From: Cristatella mucedo
Taxonomy: Eukaryota > Bryozoa > Phylactolaemata > Cristatellidae
Assembly: GCA_009760855.2 (NCBI GenBank)
Contig: WPIO01000014.1
Coordinates: forward strand, 3,464,501-3,528,500
Direction of reading: 5' to 3'
Length of the DNA stretch: 64,000 nt
Position 1 is the first letter of the stretch; each line of letters begins with the position of its first letter. Positions 44,321-57,829 of the stretch are shown here, one piece after another. Position numbers and translations under genes: made by a program. Under the pieces are notes generated by a model, which worked only from the letters and a program-made list of their open reading frames with translations, had not been told where the DNA came from and ran no database searches.

Positions 44321-45429
44321 TAACTAGATTTTCTCAACTTCACTGTAGTTGAAATGATTTTTCACCTAAGTTTCGCCATTATACTTCAATTGCCTGCAAG
44401 TGAGGTCGTGATTAGCTCTCGCCTTTGAACGTTTGACAAAAAGACATAAACAATTACGAGTATTTGTGATTTAATCAAGGTTTACACCAAGTGGGGTAGC
44501 TTCATGGGACTATACCCTTTTTCATACATATTAATTGGTCAAGATTTAAGTAATTCCGATTTTTGTCAGATGGTGAACGTATTTGCCGAAGTTAATTACT
44601 CGTGGATGGCCGTATATACTAAAGCCTCTACAAGGCTGCATTAGACACATCTCTCATATGTGAGTGAGCTTTTCGATGATAGAGATGCTACCGTCCCAGC
44701 TATTTAGGCAGGGTGCTAGGGGGCTTCACCCTCCCCTTCTTTAGGTGGTGGAGCGAAGCGAAACGCTGTAGGTGAGCTGCTGACTAAACCCACTCGCCGA
44801 AGCCTGCTAGCCCCTCATTGGCGACGGTCGAGCTCCCAGGTGTTACCTGACTTTTGAGTAAGTGGCTTTTCGGCGCCGTGCCCAAGGTACGAGGGTTTTC
44901 AGCTTTTTTTTTATAGGGAGTGATCGCAGTCTGTTATAGAGGCTCCAGAGTAAATTACGTTTTGAGAGTCCACCGATGTCACCAAGGCGGCTCTCCAGAA
45001 GTGAGATGTATGCATTTCTTTAGAGAAGACAAGAGTGCAGGAGCGGCATCCCGGGTCCTCGTACTTTAGTTTTGGAAGCCAAGAGAACCCTTTCGGGGCA
45101 ACACATTCGGCACAGTTTCGTCTTCATCAAATTCATTTTTGTAGATGGAGCTAAATAGACCTGCTTGGCAGCGTGCCTCTGGGGAGCGACTTCATGCTTT
45201 TTAAGATGAGTCTGGAAGCCACCGGGGCCGCGTCCCAAATGAGGTGCTATACCTATTTGGTTTAAGAGGGAGCTGAACAATCTTTCCGTGGTGATGCGAC
45301 ATCGGTCTGCAGGCTCAGGGTCCGTATAAAAGAGCAGACGACAAGGCTTCGAGGAAAGTTAAGAGGAGTTTCGGAAGGCACCCCTTGAGTGAATGCTCCA
45401 GTTTCCAGTATTCCACCTGGGGAGAGATA
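44321..45429. other. Intergenic DNA, nothing recognised
   Basis: No frame longer than 90 codons and no repeat family copy recognised before the GA microsatellite. Confidence 0.5.
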
Positions 45430-47544
<2,115 letters not shown>

Positions 47545-47713
47545 CCAGGCTGGACAACAGTTCCTCTGTTTAAGTAGCTGCATGACTGCATAGTATGAGT
47601 AATAGGTTTCTGATTTCTCTGGTGATCCATTGATACGTTACGAACCATAAAAATTCTCAACAGTCATCAAATTTTTTAAATCTAAAAAATAGAGCTGCTA
47701 CTGAGAAGACAAC

Positions 47714-47923
47714 ATAGTCTGAACGTAAAATTCTACGAACTATGAAAGATGTGTGTATGACTTTAGAATCCTAATCCAATCTTTAACTTTTCGACGATCT
47801 TGGGTTATTCATGACACAATAGTCTGAACGTAAAATTCTACGAACTATGAAAGATGTGTGTATGACTTTAGAATCCTAATCCAATCTTTAACTTTTCGAC
47901 GATCTTGGGTTATTCATGACACA
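47714..47923. repeat. 105-bp tandem duplication, essentially identical
   Basis: Two adjacent units begin with atagtctgaacgtaaaattc at 47714 and 47819 and run to 'ttattcatgacaca'. I see no differences, so this is either a very recent event or an assembly artefact. Confidence 0.95.
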
Positions 47924-48284
47924 AAGCTCAGTCGCTTGCATTTTATTGGAAACACCACCCTTCGTCACCCTCCAACTTCGTATTAATGGCGGTAGAAAGG
48001 CATTCTCTGGAGTGCTTCGTGACGGTATGACAAGTTCATCCCATTTTTCTTTGAAAGAGGATTATTATAATTGGCTCCTTAGTTGGGCTACCAAGGTTAT
48101 TATAGACGGCTATGCAGACTCTATTGAACGGGCGGCCATCTGGAAGACAAACGCAGCTAGATCCAACCCGTCACTCCTCTCCCGAAGCATCTTAAAGATC
48201 ATGCTACCTTTAACATAGAAGTTTAGTTTAGGACTACGGGTCTCTCGATGCCTTAGGATCAAACGGACCAACAGTTTTAGTCAT

Positions 48285-48625
48285 CTTAATAATTATAATA
48301 ATAATAACACTATTAATTATAGCACCCGCAGCGAACTCAAATCTCTTTCTAGGCATTTTATATTTGCTGCAAAGGAAGAATGAACAAATGGTTAGTGGTA
48401 GTATGCTCATTGATAGACAACAAGCGTAACGTGGTTAGTGGCGACATGCACACGGGTCAGCATGCAAATATGGTTAGTGGTAGCGTGGACAGTGTCAGCA
48501 CGCATAAAAACAAAGGACGAATCACATGGACCCACTAAATGCTGTGATAAATAGATGCGTTTTTAGTTTCTCTTTGAATGGACTGAAGTCAGGGGACGTC
48601 GTGATGCCAGTCAGAAGTGAGTTCT
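48285..48625 (-). mobile_element. Family A LINE, 3' fragment
   Basis: A decayed AAT tail and inverted stem-loop, then the 3' UTR and the last part of ORF2, ending near 'gtcagaagtgagttc'. Confidence 0.85.
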
Positions 48626-51600
48626 TTAAGATTTTAGGATTTATTGTTTTCTCCTATCGAACATTTGTAGAATGTTTGACTATGGTACGTGCGTCAGGAA
48701 ATCTGACTGCAAGTCCCTACTACTGGCTTCATGACTACCTACTCAATATAACAGGGCATCGATCATCAGCGACAGAGGGTCGCTACCCATAGATGATAAC
48801 CCGATCTAACGACGGCGTAAAAAACCAAACAGTATAGCAGAAAGTATATTCAATCCAATAATTAAACGAAACTAATGAGCAGTTTAATGCCATTTAAGGT
48901 AAAGGTCTTTCTCTGAAGCACTCTCCAATTTTTCAATTCCCGATCAAATAAAAATTGTTCAGCCTCCGGTGGGTTCTACCTGCTATATTGAATGCGAAAA
49001 GAAATTTCCCCCAAGAAAAGACAAACAATGGATAGACAAACGCCCCCTCTAAAAAATCGTTGTGTATATCGTCTACTCGGGTTTAGAAAAGTTGTCAATG
49101 TGAGAAGAATATCCAAGCTGCCATAGATCCTGATTGTACAGTAACCTTTCAAAAAGATTCACTTGATCTTTTGGGAATTTGAGAAGCCGGTGTTCAAATG
49201 CGATACGGACCGGGACAATAGCGTGCCCTTCTAAGCTCATGGAATAAAGAAAAATCTGTGTCAGATTAAGGGTTAAGCCGTGCGGACGAGTCAGGAGGCG
49301 GAAAAGCTGAATTGAGAATTTCTGCCGGAGTTTCCTGGATAACGTGTGCATTGCTTTCCACACCATATGTGTGTACCATATTTCATCGAATCCCTTGAGT
49401 GCTTAGTCGGCTTAGCGAGCATTCGTGGATAAGGCAGCCAACTACTGCCCAGCACTTTGGATGACTGATCTGGTCTGCAGCCGGAGGCTTATCCTTCTCT
49501 TTTCCCGATCGAGCAAAAGTGAAAATGGAACTCGGCTCGCACTTAGGAGCGTACCTAAAAACACTCGAAGTCAGGAGAGGACCAACAGGATCTCGGCGCT
49601 TGGGAGCGGAGATGGGGCACAATACGTGACTGACGATGAGCTGTCTTCGTCGACTATCCGTACTATTTAGGACAGCATTTAGTGGGTCCCTGTGATTCGT
49701 CCTTGATGTGCTTATGCGTGCTGACACTGTGCATGCTGCCACTAACCACATTTGCATGCTGACCCTGTGCATGTCACCCCTAACCATATTATTCATTTTG
49801 TTTATTTTTCAAGCATGATTTTACTTACTATTCTATTGCATATCACTTTGCAGCAAATGTAAAGCGCCTAGAAAGAGATTAAGTTCTCTGAGGGCGCTTT
49901 ATCAAGTGCAATATTATTATTATTATTACTTTTGCTCTGGCTCTCAGAGCTCTCGAGATAAGTCTTTGATGCGCTGCCAACCCAAGAGACCGGGAAAAAG
50001 TATTGGGTGGACCTCGTTTTCGCTGCGGTCAGCCTTCAAGATTATGTTTATGGGGCGAGCTGGTTGACTCATGAGCGAAGCTGGGATGGTGGTGACGTGG
50101 TGAAATAATAAAGGACATACGACTACCAAGGCGATGAAAAGCCACCAATAGGGTATCGAATGACACAGACAGAAAGGCCAGTGCATTTTAACTCGTACTA
50201 GAATGTCATCTGTTTCATCAGGTCACCCACTATATCAGCTAGTCGTCCTTTACGCGAGTTGACAACTTTTGATGTCTTCTATGGGTTCAGGTCATGTCAA
50301 GCTAGAGGTAAGACAATGGAGGGTCAGCTGTTTAAAAGCCTCAATCGTATAGCGGTTGAATGGCATTACCGCCCACCAACCCCTTTGTAGCAGGCGAAGA
50401 AGGTTTCTCGAGGCTAGTCTCAAAGCCAGTGCCTGGTTCAGCACATCGACCATGTATTCTCTGGGCTAAGACACTTTATCTTGACCCGCAGCCAAAATCT
50501 GCAACCGCAAAGCGCTATCTAGCACTTTGAGCTTTGGAAGGCAGTCTCGATATATTTCTGTTGACTACGCCTTCGCCATGAAATAGGTTTTGTAATATCT
50601 TGGATTTGATAATACTGCAACCAAAAATTCCACCAGATAGTACCAAGAGCTACATGGAAATTCTATTAGTCTATCTGAAAATTAGTTTGTAGATTTCTAT
50701 AATCCTTTGAAAAATGCATGTGTCATGATGCCGGACAAATAAGGGTCAAAGTCTGATGACGGGCTGGGTCTACGCAGTGAGTCTTTATTTCTGCCTACTT
50801 CTGTCCTACGTGAGTCTTCGTTGAAGCGGTATTCAATACTGCGTAAGGGGTGGTCCAAGACTTGGGGATGACGTGACAAAAATTCAGCAGCCAAACCTGG
50901 TTCTACTTCTTGGCCAAGACTAGGGAAAGACTTCCGCTAACGACCAATGGAAGGCGCCGTTAACGGAGTGCCTTCTCCATTACTTTGAAAAGCAAGGCCG
51001 ACGACTCAGCCGGCGAAATTGTCGGAGCGTTCCACGATAGTCCCAGTTTATGAGAAACTACGAAACGGCCACACGAGAATCAGCAAGTGAAGCGGCGGGC
51101 GATGAGGACAATCGTGGATGGTTGAAATTCACCTAGAATCTATTGTCATTCGCATGCGGCCATCGTCAATGAATTGCAAAACGCATTTTCTCATCGAACA
51201 ATTCTTGTGACTGGACATTATATGAGTAGCCATGGAAGGATAAAGCCTGCAGCACATACGCGCTGCACTTATGCTACTTACGTCTACACACGCACCCACG
51301 TGAGTGAGTTTGTGTGCCCGTGGTGGAGGATGCGGGCCAAATCTCATACCTGTGCCTTTTGACCGGGAAGGACGCTGGGACGTCAATACTGCTCGTTGCT
51401 TGCGAAATTGAAATTGAGAAATATAGACAGCTGACTGCTAGGTGCCACTTAGCAGCCTGGTTGTCACTCCGTTTTTACTTGTACTTTTGTACTTCGTATC
51501 GTTGTACTTGCGGTGCGATAGTAGGATTCGGGCTCTAGTTCAAGTATACGTGCCTTGCTGGGGGGGGGGGGAAGAAGGCCAAGAGTAACAATTGTATCAA

Positions 51601-52579
51601 AGTAAACGTATCCAATAGGCGACAAATGCAGCAGACCGTAAAAGGCTACCAGAACAAAGCGAAGATGATTAAAAGGGTGCACTCCTTACTCGACGGTCAT
51701 CGCTACCGTAGCGGGTATCGAGTGAGTAACGATACTGCTGGCCAATCGTGAAGGGCGGAGCGACCAGCATGGCGGGCGAGACGCTCCGCTATGAATTACC
51801 GGATGTCTCGTCAAGATACACTACCAGCAACAGCAACAATGTGGCCTCGATGTAAGGCAATGATTGCAAACCACTGACTATCTATTTGGTGTTTTCAAGC
51901 GACATCGTAACAAAACAGGCGCTCCAGTTTGGTCACGCTTCGGTGGCATGAAACATTGCTGCAAGTTAGCATCGCTTCGGAGGAAGGGAGGACTACAGGA
52001 CTACTAAAAATTGCTTTTACGGTATGTCGCTACTGCCGCTGCATAAGTGAAGATGTGCATTCGTCAATCCCAGCCAGGCTTTTCCTTAGCGGACCGGCTT
52101 GAAGCTGATCTCTAGGATCGTAAAGCACCACCCGATAGCAAGATATTACTGGTATCTCAGGTACATGGATTATGGGAAATGGTAGCTTCTCCGTCTGGAC
52201 TTTTCCACGCGGAGGTGAGGAGGAATGAGCCAACAATGGCGACGTTAGCCCTAAAGTTATGTTAGCTGGTATCTTTGGCTTTGAGCGAAAGAAAATCCGT
52301 AGCTAGTCATAGTTAAGTGGTCGAATACCCTTGAAGTCACCAGGATCTAAAGTAGCAATCGGCAGACCAACGTCGGCATGAAGCTAACGGCGAATTAATA
52401 CTTGCGATTTGTGGAGAAATCAAGATTCTTATCCTGCTTGCCTTAAATTTAAAGCAATCCACGTTAGGGCCACCAAAAATGTGTATGCTCCCCAGTGACG
52501 AGTTTTTTTTATAGTTGTTACATAGATATTATCAAAGGTGAATCTATATAACGTAAAATGCGCCCGAGAGAGTAATAAG
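48626..52579. other. Unassigned region with several minus-strand frames
   Basis: Short minus-strand open frames cluster here (49366-49073, 50186-49944, 50894-50697 with an open upstream extension, 51682-51464, 52236-52030). Some read like protein, for example SLEGHAIVPVRIAFEHRLL and RSIEYRFNEDSRRTEVGRNK. No family was recognised. They may be pieces of one old inserted element broken by the LINE at 49664. Confidence 0.3.
49664..49927 (+). mobile_element. Family A LINE, 3'-UTR insertion
   Basis: Starts at 'tatttaggacagcatttag' (the end of ORF2) and continues through the whole 3' UTR to the (TTA)n tail. Identity to the young copies is high. Confidence 0.92.
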
Positions 52580-53197
52580 CCGGCATGTGAAATACGGCGA
52601 TTACAGCTTGTGCAAAACTCTGCAGCTAGGCTTGTCGGTCGTGAACGTCGCAGTTGCCACATCACACCACTTCTCGCCGACCTGCACTGGCTCCCAGTCA
52701 AGGAGCGGATCGACTTAAAGGTTTTGTCGCTCACTTTTAGGTCACTTCATTCTTTGGCTCCAGCCTATCTCTCAGATCTACTCCCCCCCCACCAGGCCAA
52801 GCATCGTACCACCCACTATTCTGAATCCAACAGTTTACCACTACCTCATACAAACCTCAAATCCTTAGGAGGCCTTGCATTTAGTTTGTATGCTCCCAAA
52901 GCCTGGAACTCCCTCCCGACTTGCATCAGAACATCCGCTGACTTGACCAAATTTAAAAAGAACCTAAAAACACCTATTTAGGACAGCATTTAGTGGGTCC
53001 CTGTGATTCGTCCTTGATGTGCTTATGCGTGCTGACACTGTGCATGCTGCCACTAACCATGTTTGTCATTTTGTTTGCTTATCAAGAACGATTTTCCTCA
53101 GATTCAATCGCGTTTCCCTTTGCAGCAAATGTAAAGCGCCTAGGAAGAGATTGAGTTCTCTGGGGGTGCTTTATCAAGTGCATTATTATTATTATTA
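52580..53197 (+). mobile_element. Family A LINE, 5'-truncated copy
   Basis: Encodes the C-terminal domain (RRLQLVQNSAARLVGRERRS, LLADLHWLPVKERI, KAWNSLPTCIRTSADLTKF) and the 3' UTR with a TTA tail. The frame is open over about 130 residues, with moderate divergence. Confidence 0.92.
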
Positions 53198-53346
53198 ATA
53201 AGAATATTTGTGGGCGTGGCGACGCCCACACGGCTGTTCCACCCCAGCCGGAGTCACACCACTCCACCCGGCCAACCGGCGCGATAAGTACTGTTATATT
53301 ACTGTCTCCGGCTGTAGCAGCGCTAGTGGAGTCTCATGGTGACACG

Positions 53347-53863
53347 AAGGTTTTGTCGCTAACTTTTAGGTCTCTTCATTCTATGGCTCCAGCCTATCTT
53401 TCAGATATACTACCCCATCAGGCCAAGCATCGTACCACTCGCTTTTCGGAATCCAAAAGTCTGGAAATACCTCGTACAAACCTTAAATCCTTTGGAGACG
53501 TGCATTTAGCTCGTATGCTCCCAAAGCCTGGAACTCCCTCCCGACCTACGTCAGAACATCCCTTGACCTGACCACATTTAAAAGAAACTTAAAAACACCT
53601 ATTTAGGACAGCATTTAGTGGGTCCCTGTGATTCGTCCTTGATGTGCTTGTGCGTGCTGACACTGTGCATGCTGCCACTAACCACATTTGCATGCTGACC
53701 CTGTGCATGTAACCCCTAACCATATTATTTATTTTGTTTGTTTTTCAAGCATGATTTTACTTACTATTCTATTGCACATCACTTTGCAGCAAATGTAAAG
53801 CGCCTAGAAAGAGATTGAGTTCTCTGAGGGCGCTTTATCAAGTGCAATATTATTATTATTATT
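53347..53863 (+). mobile_element. Family A LINE, 5'-truncated young copy
   Basis: Starts at 'aaggttttgtcgctaac' and runs to the (TTA)n tail. It carries one frame-breaking base loss in ORF2 near 53503 but is otherwise nearly identical to the 60044 copy. Confidence 0.93.
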
Positions 53864-53966
53864 AAGACACAAGCGGGCGAACGTAGGCGGCGAACGAGAC
53901 TCTCCTTCTTTATTCCCCCAGCGGGGTACATGTATGAGCTGGGGCTGAGCACAGATACGTGAATGC

Positions 53967-54094
53967 ATCTGTGGTGGGCCACATGCTGACGTCAAAGGCT
54001 GCTTGGTTCAATTACCTGCGGCAGGTGGGTATCTGTGGTGGGCCACATGCTGACGTCAAAGGCTGCTTGGTTCAACCACCCGCCGCAGGCGGGC
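53967..54094. repeat. 64-bp tandem duplication
   Basis: Two units begin with atctgtggtgggccacatgc at 53967 and 54031. They are identical for the first ~45 bases and differ at several positions in the last ~18. Confidence 0.93.
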
Positions 54095-54682
54095 ATATAC
54101 TAGCGGCCGGGAAGCAGCAGGCTCACACAACAGTACCACCTCACTAGGCACTGCAGTTGGACAGTATCGGCTAACTAAGTTGGATTTCATTGGAACGGGT
54201 CAGTTGTGGTCGCGTGACCAGCTAGTCCTGCAGCGAGGAACTTTCGGCCTGTGCGTCGGCCTGCACGCACGCTATCCACTCGCTCTTCCTTCTTCTCGCT
54301 CACTTTCTCTTACTCTCTTATCTACTGGCGCGCCGCAGCTGCTTCGACGACGGCTTCTAAATCCGTGTATACTCTCACTCTCTCGCATTTGCCTGCGTAT
54401 GCTACAATACTGCCGTTGTCGTCAACACCGAAACTGGCCTGTGGGGTGCAACGTTCATCTTCGTCGCACCACCATCGTGCGAATGAGCTCCCACATATTC
54501 TGATATCTCCTGTAGGTCAGTGATGCAAAGAGAGCAGCTTGTGGGACACGTTTGTTGTGGGAAATTACATTGGTAAATTGAAAATTAAAAGACGTCTGAT
54601 TAAGCAGCCTCGTTTGTATCTCTGCAGAAAAGCCTTGATCTTGCCTCTGGGGCAATCTCTCCCGTTATTAGTGGGAAACAAA

Positions 54683-54760
54683 TGAATTTCCGTCTGCGGG
54701 ACTCGTACGCAGGACCCGAGCAGTGAAGAGCAAGCGATTTACCGAAAGGCTATGACCCGT
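54683..54760 (-). mobile_element. SINE head (tRNA-like) fragment
   Basis: The inverse strand reads tagcctttcggtaaatcgc (A-box-like) and gcgtacgagtcccgc (B-box-like, 9 of 11 consensus positions), with the 'gcttgctcttcac' spacer shared with the 63015 copy. No 3' tail was recognised. Confidence 0.5.
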
Positions 54761-55503
54761 GTAGTTGATAACGAGTTAGGCTGAGTTGAGCATGTTAACG
54801 TTGATTTGAATCGTGTTTTCAATCAGTGCATCATAGTCCTCTCTCACACAAAGAAATATGCTGCAGCCATTCGTGCCATACAGGTAAAAGTGAGTGGTCT
54901 TATCCCCTTTCAGAAGCTATCGTCCAATTCAGAAGAGGTTTGTAAAGGAATTTACTGCCAGAGCTACTGCTGTGTCAGGAGAACTGAAGGTGTCTCTGAC
55001 ACTTAAGCAACTTCCTTCACCTAGAGAGCAGCTGAGATGGTCGAGCTGGTACGGGCAGTCACTTGTAATTAGTTTGACACTTGTACGCACGGTAGTTCTG
55101 TTGACAATTTATTGAATGTAGTTGCTTTGGTACTAAGGTGGCATACATGATGCACCTCGCTCTGGAGTTGCATCAAGTCAACCGACTAACTCAGTGTACA
55201 CTGTACGAGTCACATAAATAGTTAAAGAGTATGATTACAGATCCAAGCATTTTTTAATCAATAGCAGTAGCAGTAACTAATGCACTTTGAATCCCCCTGT
55301 GTGGCTTGATGTTCATGTGATGGCTATGTTGTGGTTGTGGCCCTTTGATTATTTCTGCTTGTGGACCAGCCACTAAATATTGGGTTCGACGAATTACTGC
55401 AATCCAGCGGAATCCATTCTAAAACAATTAACCTAAAATCGACAGGACACTGGCGTCGCCGGGCTCAAATTTAGAGTGCAATTTTTAGTAGATCTTTGAT
55501 TTT

Positions 55504-55725
55504 ATGTATCCAAAAAAACTTCATGTCAGTATTCGCACTCGTGCAAAGGAGCTGCAAAGACGGAGGCCTGTACCGCAATCCACTTTAGGTCGCCTCAAAA
55601 TCACAAAGGTTCAGCTGTGCAAAGCTCTAACACGTTTGGAATGTAAAACTACGCTATATTTAAAGCGTAACCCCGAAAGTTTGCGACATTTCGCTCATAT
55701 CTTCTCACGAAGTCCACTGAAATAG
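55504..55725 (+). CDS. Unrecognised basic ORF at the left edge of the viral block
   Basis: A 73-residue, strongly basic open frame (Arg/Lys-rich, with RTRAKELQRRRPVPQ and LGRLKITKVQLCKALTRLEC). It sits just left of the first recognisable viral pieces in the same orientation. I cannot assign it. It may be part of the virus, of flanking DNA, or a chance frame. Confidence 0.25.
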   Translation: MYPKKLHVSIRTRAKELQRRRPVPQSTLGRLKITKVQLCKALTRLECKTTLYLKRNPESLRHFAHIFSRSPLK

Positions 55726-55859
55726 ATTCCAGCGACCCAGGCTAATACCACAATCCACTGAATTCCACCGAAAAACGAAAGAAACACATATCTTGGGAAT
55801 CACTTCGATCAATTAATTACAAAGGGTGCAGAAAATAGGAAGTCATTACAGCAGGGATT

Positions 55860-55970
55860 AGAGAATAAATTAGGAAGACCGCCAACCGTAGAAGACACCT
55901 TTAAAGAAATGTTCCCGGATGAAATGCGAGGCGAGATGTTTAAAATTAATATAAAATATGATTGTTGTTA
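55860..55970 (+). pseudogene. Viral-type short coding remnant
   Basis: A short frame (LENKLGRPPTVEDTFKEMF then DEMRGEMFKINIKYD) ends at a TAA around 55968. Composition turns AT-rich here, and the frame reads like protein rather than noise. Function unknown. Confidence 0.35.
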
Positions 55971-56092
55971 ATATAGAAGATGTGCGTAGAAGCGAAAGTG
56001 ATGTTCTTAGGCTATCAATGACGCACCACTGCCAATAGTGTAGCTTCTCCGCTAAGCATAAGCTTACCATTCAAAGCCATATATTATCCTAG

Positions 56093-56302
56093 TCCAGTAG
56101 ATTCATTGATGGTTACAAGAGATCAAGCAAAAAGCGTAAAAAAAGAAAGAGTGCAGAGAAAGGAGTAGGCGTACAGATTACGTTAACAGAAGCGCAGCTT
56201 CAAGCGACCCGCAATACGCTCTCTTTGAAACTCGGTTCTAGATTCATGGAAACGGTTGCCACGAAACTATTTGGCAGTAAGGAAATACACGTCTCTACAT
56301 AA
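56093..56302 (+). pseudogene. Short basic protein remnant, possible viral core or NLS-bearing protein
   Basis: An open stretch of 69 codons without its own clear start. It holds a nuclear-localisation-like basic cluster, SSKKRKKRKS, followed by GVGVQITLTEAQLQAT and ATKLFGS. Small basic proteins are common in adenovirus-like and Maverick gene blocks next to the PLA2-like gene. Identity beyond that is not established. Confidence 0.4.
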
Positions 56303-56353
56303 AGGAAATCCTAACAAAAACGCTCCTGGTGGAAGCGTTAACAAAACAGGTAA

Positions 56354-56740
56354 ATGCCGTTGTGTGGGTCATTCTCGAAAGTAAAAGAGAGGCTGTCAGA
56401 GGAGTATGACGGTGTCAACGATTTGCACAAAGCATGTAAGTCGCATGATAACGATTACGCCGATACGTCTGATCTAAAGGAGCCCAAGCGTACTGAGTTG
56501 AGAAATCTATCTGATCTAAGGTTGTCTGAAGCTGCTTCTAAACTCGCTGCCGATTCTAGTCAACCTGATTACGTTCATAAAGATACTAAAACGGTAGGTG
56601 CAATCATGACAGGAAAAGCGTGGCTTGGACTTGGGCTAAAAAATAAAAAGAAGCAAAATACATTTAAAGGGGTTGGACCTAATTATTATAATAATAATGT
56701 CTGTTGTATCGCGCTCATTTGTAGAGTGCGTGATAACTAG
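56354..56740 (+). CDS. PLA2-like protein of the endogenous virus
   Basis: A 128-residue open frame with a viral phospholipase A2-type core: a CG-containing loop near the N-terminus (LCGSFSKVKERL) and the catalytic motif KACKSHDNDY (the His-Asp dyad, codons at 56444-56449). A helical region DLRLSEAASKLAAD follows. Phospholipase domains of this type occur in parvovirus VP1 and in capsid-associated proteins of Maverick/adintovirus-type elements, where they are thought to help virions breach endosomes. The dyad is intact, but the calcium-loop region looks shortened, the start is uncertain and the C-terminus runs into AT-rich sequence. Activity is doubtful. Confidence 0.7.
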   Translation: MPLCGSFSKVKERLSEEYDGVNDLHKACKSHDNDYADTSDLKEPKRTELRNLSDLRLSEAASKLAADSSQPDYVHKDTKTVGAIMTGKAWLGLGLKNKKKQNTFKGVGPNYYNNNVCCIALICRVRDN

Positions 56741-56744
56741 AGAG

Positions 56745-57214
56745 ATTGTATTCGATATATTCTTCTTTTTGTCAAACTTAGAAATAAGAATGAAAACGAG
56801 ACTAAATTCTATAGATAGAACAAATGTTAACGGATACTTGCGAGCTATGGCATATGGACAGATTTGGGGTGTTCATCATATTGTCTTCTTCAAGCACACT
56901 GATATGGATCCAAATGGTTAATGGAATGGATCGTATACCTAGAAAGAGGGATGATAACCATCCTAGTAATTTAAGATTAGCTACTAGTGTACAGAATTCG
57001 AATAGTACTTGTAGATGTAAATCTCACACACATGGAGCTTGTGGAATTTCACGCAGAAAGAAAAACGGAAAAGTACAGAGCTAGGATAACTGTTAACGGA
57101 AAAATAATTTATGTCTGTGACTTTAGATCAATCGATGACGCTGTCACTGCTCGAGAAAACGCTGAAATCACCTGCTATGGTGAATATGCTCCCAAAAATT
57201 ATAGATATACTTAA
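56745..57214 (+). pseudogene. AP2/HNH-type endonuclease, frameshifted
   Basis: Three successive frames carry consecutive parts of one HNH-AP2 protein: NGYLRAMAYGQIWGVHHIVF (N-terminal part and HH region), then RDDNHPSNLRLATSVQNSNS (the 'NLR..T..QN' HNH signature), then YRARITVNGKIIYV and DDAVTARENAEITCYGEYAP (the AP2-like DNA-binding end). At least two frameshifts and a stop near 56921 inactivate it. Such genes are homing-type endonucleases common in large DNA viruses and phages. Confidence 0.75.
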
Positions 57215-57240
57215 AAAAAAGTAAAATAATTTAAAATCCG

Positions 57241-57595
57241 CTAATTTTCGGTCACATCTCTGCACTTTTTTTCTTGGCAAGGATACACTTTCACCTGATC
57301 CAACATTATCTTGTAATTGAGTTTCTCTTCTCCCCCATAAGTATTCTTCGAAGCATACGATCCACCGATCATTTCCGTAATCATAAAAGTCATTCCAAAG
57401 TTTCTAAACGACATGCTCCGCGCTTTCAATTTCAATTTGTTCATCATCCGATGTGTAAAACAACGTTTCGTGTCCTTTAATAAACGATGCGCTAACGCCT
57501 ACAAACTTATCTACCGTATGCTTAAGCCATAGTTTTTTAGAGTGCTTCATTCGCAAGTGAAATGATCTTGTCTTTAACTGTTTCGTTAGAGTCAA
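57241..57595 (-). pseudogene. Unassigned viral-type gene remnant, frameshifted
   Basis: Two overlapping minus-strand frames (57595-57404 and 57447-57241) read as consecutive parts of one protein with a shift near 57410: HTVDKFVGVSASFIKGHETL upstream, then FRNFGMTFMITEMIGGSYAS downstream. It is AT-rich like the viral genes around it. No family recognised. Confidence 0.4.
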
Positions 57596-57829
57596 GGAAT
57601 GCGAACGCGTTGAGGTAGTGTTTGCTGTCGGCGGTTTCTCAGTGTTGCAACCTAACCTTTAGAGAAGATTCTTTAGTAATGAAGATTCTTCCATTGGGAA
57701 ATGTGACTAACTTAATTTCACTCGTTTTTCTTGAAAGTTTCTTCGAAGTCATTTTTCTATACGATGGAAATAAATTTCTTTAAATGAAAGTTAATCTTTA
57801 AAGAGACTACCTATAACTAAGCCAAAGTC

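Larger units (their letters stand above)
53864..55503. other. Region between LINE cluster and viral block
   Basis: Contains the 64-bp tandem duplication and the SINE head at 54683. A possible exon-like frame near 54795-54885 (LSHTKKYAAAIRAIQ before a gtaaaa) has no recognised family. Confidence 0.4.
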
